64,000 bases of DNA, from contig NZ_JANUSD010000005.1 of assembly GCF_024793945.1 (NCBI RefSeq), positions 62,001 through 126,000 on the forward strand, given 5' to 3'. Positions 7,108 to 14,462 of this stretch are shown in pieces; positions within the stretch are counted from its first letter, which is position 1, and every line of letters begins with the position of its first letter. This DNA comes from Emticicia fluvialis. GTDB lineage: Bacteria > Bacteroidota > Bacteroidia > Cytophagales > Spirosomataceae. A program made the translations under genes and the position numbers. The notes below the pieces were generated by a model. That model did not search any database. It was not told the origin of the DNA and saw only the letters and a list, made by a program, of their open reading frames with translations.

Positions 7108-8167
7108 ACTTTAATATCGGTTCAAGGGCTTCCCTGTTTTCGGCAAGCCAGGCCGTTATATCTTCTACAATTTGTTCTATACCTATCTGCGGCTTCCAGC
7201 CTGTCAGTGCCGTTACTTTTGAGTTGTCGGTAATATACAACCGGATATCTGCCGGACGGTTCTCTGCTACCTGACTGATTGGGATATTTTTACCGGTAAC
7301 TTTCTGGCAAATGCTGGTTAGCTCCTGCAATGAGGCACTTACTTCTACACCACCCCCGGCGTTCAGAATTTCGCCGTTTATTTTATCAATGTTATGAAGC
7401 TGCCAGTCAATTAGTCTGTAAAGGTCTGCCACGTGCAGCATATCCCTTGTTTGTTTTCCTTTGCCGCCATAGCCAATGTAAGCCAGTTGTTGTTCAAAAA
7501 AATGTTTGGCAATCCAGAGAACCATTACGCCCTGGTCTACTTTACCCATTTGCCAGGGGCCGGTTAAAACACCGCAGCGGTTAATAACGGTTTTCAGGTT
7601 ATAAAACTCGTTATATTCCTGAATGATAAGTTCAGAGGCCAGCTTGGTGGTTCCATAAAGAGAACGGGCGCCATCCAGCGGAAAATCTTCAGCAATTCCT
7701 TTTGAAGATACGCCTTTTATTTGCTGATTATCTGTTAGTTCAAAGCGTGTTTCAGATTCTCTAAAATCAAGCGTTTCGATGGTTTTTATCGGATAAATAC
7801 GGCTTGTAGAGAGAAAAATAAAATTAGCCTTGCAACGCACAGCATAGTTAAGGCAGTTAACAGTACCAAACAGGTTGGTATTAATCAGATAGTCTGGCGA
7901 GCCATTCAACCCGGCCAGTACGGATGGCTCTGCCGATGCCTCGATGATTGAATCCACCACTGGCAGGGTATCAAAATCTTCTTTGTTGCGAATATCGCCA
8001 TGAATAAAACTTATACCGTGTTTTCCCAGCCGGGCCACATTTAACTCAGACCCCTTTCTTCTGAGGTTGTCAAGACAGAAAACTTCATAAGAAGGATAAT
8101 TTTGTTTGAGCGCAATAGCCAGCGAAGAACCGACGAATCCGGCACCTCCGGTAATTAAAATTCGCAT
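7106..8167 (-). CDS. NAD-dependent epimerase/dehydratase (extended SDR)
   Basis: A 353-aa nucleotide-sugar enzyme. The glycine motif TGGAGFVG (6-13) binds NAD, and the active-site pair Y171-x3-K175 lies in SLYGTTKLASE. ILITGGAGFVGSS and the DNLRRKGSELN segment resemble CDP-paratose 2-epimerase-like enzymes, which act on CDP- or UDP-sugars for surface polysaccharides. The exact substrate cannot be fixed by eye. It follows kup on the minus strand after 20 nt, so the two are probably co-transcribed, although their roles seem unrelated. Confidence 0.85.
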   Translation of the reverse strand: MRILITGGAGFVGSSLAIALKQNYPSYEVFCLDNLRRKGSELNVARLGKHGISFIHGDIRNKEDFDTLPVVDSIIEASAEPSVLAGLNGSPDYLINTNLFGTVNCLNYAVRCKANFIFLSTSRIYPIKTIETLDFRESETRFELTDNQQIKGVSSKGIAEDFPLDGARSLYGTTKLASELIIQEYNEFYNLKTVINRCGVLTGPWQMGKVDQGVMVLWIAKHFFEQQLAYIGYGGKGKQTRDMLHVADLYRLIDWQLHNIDKINGEILNAGGGVEVSASLQELTSICQKVTGKNIPISQVAENRPADIRLYITDNSKVTALTGWKPQIGIEQIVEDITAWLAENREALEPILK

Positions 8168-8187
8168 ATATAAGTTTTTAGGTTGTG

Positions 8188-10236
8188 TTATCCGTTATTC
8201 TGCCAGGGCACTCTTTTCAGATTAATGTTTTCTGCCGGCCTAATCACAAGCGGTACTTTTTCTACTTTTACCGAGCTGCTATCCAGGCCAAACCATTTGT
8301 CTTCAGAAGGTGTAAATTCTTTGATGAAGAAATAAGCCTTCATAATCAGGTTTTCGCCAAAAGGAAGCTGGTTATCATAAGACAGAAACTTCTCTAAAAC
8401 CACAAAGCGGAAGTCACCAATCACATTATGTTTATTCAAAGATTCGTAACGGCTTCTGATATCTACCTCGCCACATTTAACCATGTCTTCCAGAACCTTT
8501 TTAAAGTACAGATTTACCTTATGCGGCACCCGGAAACCCAGGCGGAAGTTTACTTTATAAACGTCATCAGGGGCAATGGTTTTTACTTTATACTCCATGG
8601 TGTACGGGTCATCGAGTGTATCCACATGCACAAACCAGTACACATCTGCTCGCTTCGGGCGTTTCTGGAAAATAGAGTAAATTATCTTGTTTTCAATCTC
8701 TGACGCACGCGAGGCATTACTTAAAAAAACCAGGTGAGTGGCATATTTTGGAACCGTGATGTCATTACTTAATTCCTGAAGAGACTCAACGTATTTATCC
8801 AGCTTTTCATATTCTGTAAGGCGCATTTTAATGTTAAATGCCATTATCCAGATATACATTATAAGCGCAAGAATGCCCCCTATAATGAGAGATACATAGC
8901 CACCATGAGGGAATTTCTCCAAGTTGGCAATCAGAAATGCCCCTTCAATAAAGAAATACACCAGCATAAACAGCAATACACCCCAGATATTATATTTCTT
9001 GGCATAAAGATAATAAGACATCAGCATGGTGGTCATTAACATGGTAAGCGTAATGGCCAGCCCATAAGCGGCCTCCATGGCAGAAGACGTATCTGTTGGT
9101 ACACCCTCCAGGGTTCTTTCTTTGGCTACGTTAAAGAAATACAGCTCAACACCCAGGCAGCCAATCCAGAGCAGAATATTAATGCTCGGAACGTACAACT
9201 GGCCTTTCTGGTCTGATGGATAATTGATTTTTATCTTAGGCCAGAAATTCAGACGAATAGCCTCTGATACTAATGTGAAAGAACCGCTTATTAAAGCCTG
9301 GCTGGCAATAATTGCAGCAGAAGTAGCAATTACAATGCCGAATGGCAAGAACCACTCAGGCATAAGCCCATAAAAAGGATTAAAGTTGGGGATACTTGCC
9401 GCCTTTTGTCCGGCAAATTGCATCACATATACCCCTTGTCCGAGGTAATTCAGAATCAGGCAAAGCTTCACGAAAATCCAGCTGATACGGATATTACCAC
9501 GGCCACAGTGTCCTAAATCAGAATAAAGCGCTTCAGCCCCTGTAGTACAAAGAAAAACAGCGCCAAGAAGCCAGAATCCACCCGGATGATGAACCAGCAG
9601 CTTGTAAGCATAATAAGGGTTCAGGGCCTTTAAAACAGTGGCGTCGCGGATAATCCAGGAAAAACCCAACGTTGCCAGCATACCAAACCATAAAAACATG
9701 AGAGGGCCAAACAAAAACCCTACCTTTTTGGTGCCCAGTATCTGAACCAGAAACAATCCGGACAAAATAACCAACACAATTTTTACAATAGTGTCGGGCG
9801 TTATTTGTGGAAAAGTAATCCGGAGCCCCTCAATAGCAGAGGTAACAGAAATAGGAGGGGTAATGATGCCGTCGGCCAGTAATGCACTGGCGCCAATAAT
9901 GGCAGGAACGGTGAGCCATTTGGCGTGGCGGCGTACTAATGCAAATAAAGCCAGAATTCCCCCTTCGCCTTTATTATCGGCTCTGAGTGTCAGAATAACG
10001 TACTTCACAGTGGTTTGCATGGTCAGTGTCCAGAAAATACACGACAAGGCACCATAAATAACTTCCTGATTAATTGGTTCGGTTCCGGCAATTGCTTTTA
10101 AAACATATAGCGGAGACGTACCAATATCACCATAAATTATACCAAGTGCAACTAACAAACCTGCAGCAGAAACTTTATCGAGGTTATGATGTATGGAACC
10201 ACTTCCATTACCGGTTAACGGTTTATTTAATTCCAT
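8188..10236 (-). CDS. kup: Kup-family potassium transporter
   Basis: A 682-aa inner-membrane K+ uptake protein (KUP/HAK/KT family, proton-coupled). The signature GDIGTSPLYVLKA starts at 36, and about twelve hydrophobic segments follow up to about residue 470. The soluble C-terminal domain (about 480-682) is typical of the family. Other conserved parts are KGEGGILALFAL and the TGAEALYSDLGHCG segment. Length agrees with other bacterial Kup proteins. The epimerase gene follows in the same direction. No Trk or Kdp gene is in the window. Confidence 0.93.
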   Translation of the reverse strand: MELNKPLTGNGSGSIHHNLDKVSAAGLLVALGIIYGDIGTSPLYVLKAIAGTEPINQEVIYGALSCIFWTLTMQTTVKYVILTLRADNKGEGGILALFALVRRHAKWLTVPAIIGASALLADGIITPPISVTSAIEGLRITFPQITPDTIVKIVLVILSGLFLVQILGTKKVGFLFGPLMFLWFGMLATLGFSWIIRDATVLKALNPYYAYKLLVHHPGGFWLLGAVFLCTTGAEALYSDLGHCGRGNIRISWIFVKLCLILNYLGQGVYVMQFAGQKAASIPNFNPFYGLMPEWFLPFGIVIATSAAIIASQALISGSFTLVSEAIRLNFWPKIKINYPSDQKGQLYVPSINILLWIGCLGVELYFFNVAKERTLEGVPTDTSSAMEAAYGLAITLTMLMTTMLMSYYLYAKKYNIWGVLLFMLVYFFIEGAFLIANLEKFPHGGYVSLIIGGILALIMYIWIMAFNIKMRLTEYEKLDKYVESLQELSNDITVPKYATHLVFLSNASRASEIENKIIYSIFQKRPKRADVYWFVHVDTLDDPYTMEYKVKTIAPDDVYKVNFRLGFRVPHKVNLYFKKVLEDMVKCGEVDIRSRYESLNKHNVIGDFRFVVLEKFLSYDNQLPFGENLIMKAYFFIKEFTPSEDKWFGLDSSSVKVEKVPLVIRPAENINLKRVPWQNNG

Positions 10237-10262
10237 TTTGGAGAAAAATTAAAAAAAGTTCG

Positions 10263-10270
10263 CAAATATA
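10263..10270 (-). promoter_or_regulatory. kup -7 box (TATATTTG)
   Basis: The minus strand reads TATATTTG, an exact TAnnTTTG match 26 nt before the kup start codon. No convincing TTG box was found at 17-23 nt. Confidence 0.4.
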
Positions 10271-10408
10271 TCGCATCAATGTGAATTCCTATAAATTTTG
10301 TTTGAAAATGTTTGGATAAGCCACTTTAGTTGTCAAATTTGTGTATATAATATAACAATTTTCAGCCAGTTTAAATTACATAAAATAATAAAAACCTGAA
10401 TATCAATT

Positions 10409-11191
10409 ATGTACGAAAATATAATCTATGAAATTTCGGAGAACACAGCTACTATTACACTTAACAGGCCCCAGGTATATAACGCACTAAGCACCGCACT
10501 TATTAAAGAAATAACCCAGGCTGTGCAATCGGCCGACCGGAATGAAGACATAAGGGCTATTGTTATAACCGGAACCGGCGACAAAGCTTTTTGTTCAGGG
10601 GCAGATTTAAAAGCCGGATTAGAAGGCGGAACATTCTCATTGGGTGAATCGTTGCGAGAAAACTATAACCCGATGGTGCTGGCTATCCGCAATGCAGAGA
10701 AACCGGTTATCTGCCGCCTAAATGGCATTGCCACCGGGGCAGGAATGTCTCTGGCACTGGCCTGTGATCTGATAGTTGCCCATGAAGCAGCCTACATGAG
10801 TGAATTGTTTGTGGGTATAGGACTAATGCCAGACGCCGGGTCTATGTTTTTTCTGCCGCGCATCATCGGGCCCCACAAAACCTTTGAATTATGCAGCACC
10901 GGTAGAAAGATATTTATGGAAGAAGCCCTGCAACTAGGCCTGGTAAGTAAAGCCGTACCTTATGAAAAACTGGATGAGGCCGTTAATGAGCTTACGGGTT
11001 TCTATAAAACGGCTGCAACACGCTCAATAGCAGTAATGAAAAAGGTACTGAACCAGAGTTTTAACTCAACACTGGAAGATGTATTGGAGCAGGAAGCCGT
11101 TAATCAGGATTTGTTGGGTACGACACACGATTTTGCAGAAGGGGTGATGGCGTTTTTACAGAAAAGGAAACCCGTCTTTCAAGGTAAATAA
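10409..11191 (+). CDS. Crotonase-fold enoyl-CoA hydratase/isomerase, PaaG-like
   Basis: A 260-aa crotonase-superfamily enzyme acting on acyl-CoA esters. Oxyanion-hole segments are CSGADLKAG (62-70) and GIATGAGMSLALACD (106-120). The two glutamates of true hydratases are absent: the GGGCE position reads GAGMS, and the PE position is F134. Instead, D142 in GLMPDAGSMFFLPR matches the catalytic aspartate of PaaG, the ring-epoxide/double-bond isomerase of phenylacetate breakdown. So isomerase activity is more likely than hydration. No other phenylacetate gene is near, so the pathway is not proved. It stands alone between kup and the lipoprotein. Confidence 0.82.
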   Translation: MYENIIYEISENTATITLNRPQVYNALSTALIKEITQAVQSADRNEDIRAIVITGTGDKAFCSGADLKAGLEGGTFSLGESLRENYNPMVLAIRNAEKPVICRLNGIATGAGMSLALACDLIVAHEAAYMSELFVGIGLMPDAGSMFFLPRIIGPHKTFELCSTGRKIFMEEALQLGLVSKAVPYEKLDEAVNELTGFYKTAATRSIAVMKKVLNQSFNSTLEDVLEQEAVNQDLLGTTHDFAEGVMAFLQKRKPVFQGK

Positions 11192-11258
11192 AGGCTAAAA
11201 TACATATAATCCACTGATTCAGCAGCTTGCTTGTAATGGCTGTAATTGTTTTTTTTCC

Positions 11259-11266
11259 TACTTTTG
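11259..11266 (+). promoter_or_regulatory. -7 box (TACTTTTG) for the acidic lipoprotein
   Basis: TACTTTTG is an exact TAnnTTTG match, 35 nt before the ATG at 11302. Nineteen bases further up the sequence reads TGG, a partial fit to the TTG box. Confidence 0.5.
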
Positions 11267-11301
11267 TATCAAGAAACACAAACAACCAAAATTAACTCAC
11301 A

Positions 11302-12408
11302 ATGAAAAAAACTATACTGCTCATTGCTGTAGCAGCCATTTCAACTTTTACTCTTTTGTCTTGTGGCAGTGAAGACCTTTTTCTTGTTAATCCTAATGGT
11401 GCGAAGGAGCCGATGCAAACATGCACTGTTACGGAGATGAAACAAGTAGACGGTGAAGATTCAGTGATAGTAAAGCTTTCATATAATTCAAAAAATTTGT
11501 TGGTCAGCCAACTTACGGGTAATAAAGGATTTAGGTTTGAATATGATGATAAGAATCGTATCGTAAAGTTGACCTCTAATGAAGGAGATGAGGAGACTAT
11601 TAAATATGAATATGACGGGAAAGGTAATATTTCTAAGGCTGTTTATGATTTAAAAGGCAACATGCTTTCAATGCATAGCGAGTTTATTTATACTACTAAC
11701 GCAAATGGCCAGGTTGAAAAAATCACACTAGTTACTGAAGAAGAAGAAGAGACGCCGGGTGGTGGTAATGGAGGAGAAGAAGGAGACGACGATGAAGGCG
11801 GTAATGATGATGGAGGAAACAACGGCGGTGGTGAAGGAGATGGCGGTGGTGATGATGGTGGAGACACCGGCGGTGATAATGGTGAAGACACCGGCGGTGA
11901 TGAAGGAGATGGCGGTGACAGCGGTGGAGATGATAGCGGAGAAGACGATGGTAATGAAGGTGGAGAAGATGACGGCGGTGGTAGAAAAGGGCTTAGGAAA
12001 AAAACCAAAAAAACTACTAATGTTGATTTTTTCATTGAGTATGATGCTAAAAATAACATCAAGAAAATTTCAATAGAAAATGAAGGTAAAAGAATAACAT
12101 TATTAGAAAACGGTAGTTTTGATGATAAACCAAATGTCCAAAGTAATCCGAGTTTAGCAAAGGCATTTTTTCCATATATAATTCAGGGTGTTGTTTTTGG
12201 TGGAGACTATACTATGTATTTTAATGCAAATAATACATTGAGCAGTAAAGTACTGGTAAATATAGGGGATTTAGTAGGAGAGATTAAGTACACCTATAAA
12301 TATGAATATACCAAAAACGGGTATCCATCTAAAATGAAAGCCACAGTATTGGTCCCAAAAGAAGACCCACAAGAGTTTGAGCAGATATTTTCATACAGTT
12401 GCAAATAA
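11302..12408 (+). CDS. Lipoprotein with YD-like repeats and a long Gly/Asp/Glu tract
   Basis: A 368-aa predicted lipoprotein: signal 1-20 with lipobox LLSC (C21), so it is probably anchored in the outer or inner membrane. Residues 60-145 and 240-368 contain short strands like YDDKNRIVKL and YDGKGNISKA, which recall the YD/RHS-type repeats found in Bacteroidota cell-surface lipoproteins. Between them lies residues 153-229, made almost only of Gly, Asp and Glu with some Asn, Ser and Thr. It ends in a basic RKGLRKKTKK patch. The acidic tract could bind Ca2+ or act as a flexible spacer. I do not recognise a named family. It is flanked by its own promoter box and terminator. Confidence 0.75.
   Translation: MKKTILLIAVAAISTFTLLSCGSEDLFLVNPNGAKEPMQTCTVTEMKQVDGEDSVIVKLSYNSKNLLVSQLTGNKGFRFEYDDKNRIVKLTSNEGDEETIKYEYDGKGNISKAVYDLKGNMLSMHSEFIYTTNANGQVEKITLVTEEEEETPGGGNGGEEGDDDEGGNDDGGNNGGGEGDGGGDDGGDTGGDNGEDTGGDEGDGGDSGGDDSGEDDGNEGGEDDGGGRKGLRKKTKKTTNVDFFIEYDAKNNIKKISIENEGKRITLLENGSFDDKPNVQSNPSLAKAFFPYIIQGVVFGGDYTMYFNANNTLSSKVLVNIGDLVGEIKYTYKYEYTKNGYPSKMKATVLVPKEDPQEFEQIFSYSCK
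11758..11988 (+). repeat. Purine-rich triplet tract encoding Gly/Asp/Glu
   Basis: About 230 bp made of GGN, GAN and a few AAN, AGN and ACN codons, with almost no pyrimidine outside the third position. Short runs such as GGCGGTGATGAAGGAGATGG recur in varied order. It could lengthen or shorten by replication slippage without leaving the frame, since all units are multiples of three. The opposite strand and another frame give long spurious open frames. Confidence 0.75.
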
Positions 12409-12443
12409 CAAAAAAGACCCTGAGTAATCAGGGTCTTTTTTGT
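12408..12443 (+). terminator. Terminator after the acidic lipoprotein
   Basis: A perfect 16-bp stem, ACAAAAAAGACCCTGA with its reverse complement, a 4-nt loop GTAA, and six T within the right arm. It overlaps the last base of the stop codon. Confidence 0.85.
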
Positions 12444-12524
12444 AGGTACCTACTCCACAAAAATCAGCTTGTTTTTTTCTAACAAGAATGATTAAATTGG
12501 GCTGATAAACACAAAAGCTGTCGC

Positions 12525-13100
12525 ATGCATTTTTTCAAGAGAAAATCAAATCCACGCACTGATGCCGAATACCTGGAGGCCTATCAGAAAAGCAGTGATT
12601 TGAATGTGCTCGGCGAATTGTATGCCCGACACATGGAAATGGTTTTTGCTGTTTGCTACCAATATCTGCGAGACGAAGAAGAAAGTAAAGATGCCACTAT
12701 GGCCATTTTTGAACAATTGATTGGCTCTCTGAAAAAACACAGCATCACTAATTTTAAAAGCTGGTTGCATAGCGTGGCGCGCAATTATTGTCTGATGCAT
12801 TTGCGGGAAAAAAAGATAGAAGTGGGAGGTTTGCAATTGTTTGATAACGATTTTGTGGAAAAAGAGATTTTTGTGCATCTACCTGATGACGACCTTGACG
12901 TTGAAGCTGATTTACAAAAACTGGAAACCTGTATTGAAAGACTGGAATCTGAACAGAAAAGATGTATTGATTTGTTTTATATACAAGGCAAATGTTACAA
13001 AGAGATAGCAGAACAAACCCGACTGGAGATGAATAAAGTGAAAAGTTATATTCAGAATGGCAAGCGGAACCTGAAAATTTGTATGGAAAAAAACAACTAA
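12525..13100 (+). CDS. ECF-type RNA polymerase sigma factor
   Basis: A 191-aa sigma-70 family protein of the extracytoplasmic-function group. Region 2 covers about 25-90, with RHMEMVFAVCYQYLRDEEESKDATMAIFEQL split around the conserved DA pair. Region 4 covers about 140-190, with CIDLFYIQGKCYKEIAEQT and the helix-turn-helix recognition part NKVKSYIQNGKRNLK. It directs RNA polymerase to a special promoter set. Its TAA shares an A with the ATG of the next gene (TAATG at 13098-13102), so the two proteins are translationally coupled and probably form a regulatory pair. Confidence 0.9.
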   Translation: MHFFKRKSNPRTDAEYLEAYQKSSDLNVLGELYARHMEMVFAVCYQYLRDEEESKDATMAIFEQLIGSLKKHSITNFKSWLHSVARNYCLMHLREKKIEVGGLQLFDNDFVEKEIFVHLPDDDLDVEADLQKLETCIERLESEQKRCIDLFYIQGKCYKEIAEQTRLEMNKVKSYIQNGKRNLKICMEKNN

Positions 13101-14395
13101 TGGCAAAGAAAAAAAGCATAGAACAGGAACAAAGTCTACTCACAGCCGACGATTTAAAAAGATATGAGGCAGGAGAAATGACGTTCCGGGAAATGAATCG
13201 GGTAGAGAAAATACTACTCAGACAGCCGTTCTATGCCGATGCCAGCGAGGGTTTCAAAAAACTGGATGAAGACGGTATATCAGAAGAAAAAACGGCAGCA
13301 GACTTAAAAACAAGGCTTCAGCATAGAATCAACAAACCAGCAGGTAAGCAAGTTCGCCCCGGATGGAATAACGCCTGGCGTGTGTCAATAGGCATTGCGG
13401 CCGCGGTGGCAATGGTTATTACTACTCTGCTTTTCTGGCTCAACAAAGAGGCCGTAAAGGCTCCGGTAGCCCTCGGGCAAAAAGAAAAACAAATAAAGCC
13501 AGCCCCCCCAACAAATATTGAAAGCCAGCAGATAGAAACCCCAAAAATTGACCAGAAACGACCTGATTTGGATGAAAAGAGGCAAGCTCTGTATAGTATT
13601 AAACAAACACAACCGGCCGGTGCTGGAGTGGCAGATAACCCGCACTTAAAGGAAGACGCCGGCTCTGCCGTTGCACCAAAAGAAACCGAAACTCTGGCAG
13701 AGGTGGTGCAGGTTCAGCCTGCTGCTGTTGCAGCCACGGCAGAAAAGAAAACATCAGCTACAGTGGAAGGATTTTCAACTAATGACATCGTAACGTCTGG
13801 CGCGGTAGCTCGTATGCCTACGGCCGGTATAACAGGCATAGTAGTAGATGAAGACTATGAGCCGATGAAAGATGTAACCGTTGTTACAAGGGGTAAATTT
13901 ACCGGTGTAAAAACAGATGAAGAAGGGCGGTTCAGATTAAAAGATACAAGAAAGGGCGATGTATTGGTCTTTAACAGCTTATTGCTTCCACAAATGGAGG
14001 TGCCGGTAAAGTCGGTCGAGTCTGGAAAAGTGGTTTACAGTGAGTACAATATCAACCTGTATAACAAACCGGGTATTTCGGTAAGAAGCCCCAATGAAGT
14101 AAATGCCATTCAGGCCAAGCCCGAGTATGGCTGGGAAGCTTTTGAGCTATATCTGAAAGAAAATATGAAGTTACCGTCAATACCCATCGAGAAAAGAGTA
14201 AAGGGCAGGGTAGTGGTGAGTTTTAAAATAAGTGATAAAGGCGAGCTATCAGATTTTTCTATCGTTAAAGGTATGGGTTCGGGCTATGATGAAGAGGCCA
14301 TCAGGCTGATTAAAAACGGGCCGCGGTGGTTTCCGGCTACTAAAGATGATACCCCGGTTTACAGCACCAGACAGGTTGTTGTAAGGGTTAGATAA
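13100..14395 (+). CDS. Single-pass membrane protein with TonB C-terminal domain, sigma-factor partner
   Basis: A 431-aa protein when begun at the ATG overlapping the sigma-factor stop. An earlier in-frame start at 13079 adds 7 residues inside the sigma gene and is less likely. The cytosolic part (1-94) could bind the sigma factor, with SLLTADDLKRYEAGEMTFREM reminiscent of anti-sigma N-termini (split here as two short helices). One membrane helix covers 95-114. A linker of about 120 residues rich in Pro, Ala and Gln follows, then a carboxypeptidase-regulatory-like beta domain (about 235-310), and a TonB C-terminal domain (about 340-431, WEAFELYLKENMKLP, GRVVVSFKISDKGELSDF). The partner relation is inferred from coupling. 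Confidence 0.8.
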   Translation: MAKKKSIEQEQSLLTADDLKRYEAGEMTFREMNRVEKILLRQPFYADASEGFKKLDEDGISEEKTAADLKTRLQHRINKPAGKQVRPGWNNAWRVSIGIAAAVAMVITTLLFWLNKEAVKAPVALGQKEKQIKPAPPTNIESQQIETPKIDQKRPDLDEKRQALYSIKQTQPAGAGVADNPHLKEDAGSAVAPKETETLAEVVQVQPAAVAATAEKKTSATVEGFSTNDIVTSGAVARMPTAGITGIVVDEDYEPMKDVTVVTRGKFTGVKTDEEGRFRLKDTRKGDVLVFNSLLLPQMEVPVKSVESGKVVYSEYNINLYNKPGISVRSPNEVNAIQAKPEYGWEAFELYLKENMKLPSIPIEKRVKGRVVVSFKISDKGELSDFSIVKGMGSGYDEEAIRLIKNGPRWFPATKDDTPVYSTRQVVVRVR

Positions 14396-14410
14396 AGATG
14401 CCGTTAAACC

Positions 14411-14445
14411 AAAAAAGCGCCTCAGCAAATCTGAAGCGCTTTTTT
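14411..14445. terminator. Terminator after the sigma-factor pair
   Basis: AAAAAAGCGCCTCAG pairs with CTGAAGCGCTTTTTT with one mismatch and a 5-nt loop. It has both A and T flanks, so it can serve the convergent dehydrogenase gene too. Confidence 0.8.
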
Positions 14446-14462
14446 GATTAATATCTGTAGGT

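Noticed and set aside
11688..12062. A 124-aa minus-strand frame of Ser and Pro, and a Met-rich frame on the plus strand at 11759-12076
   Set aside because: Both are shadows of the purine-rich Gly/Asp/Glu tract of the lipoprotein; they have no promoter, no family features and single-residue composition.
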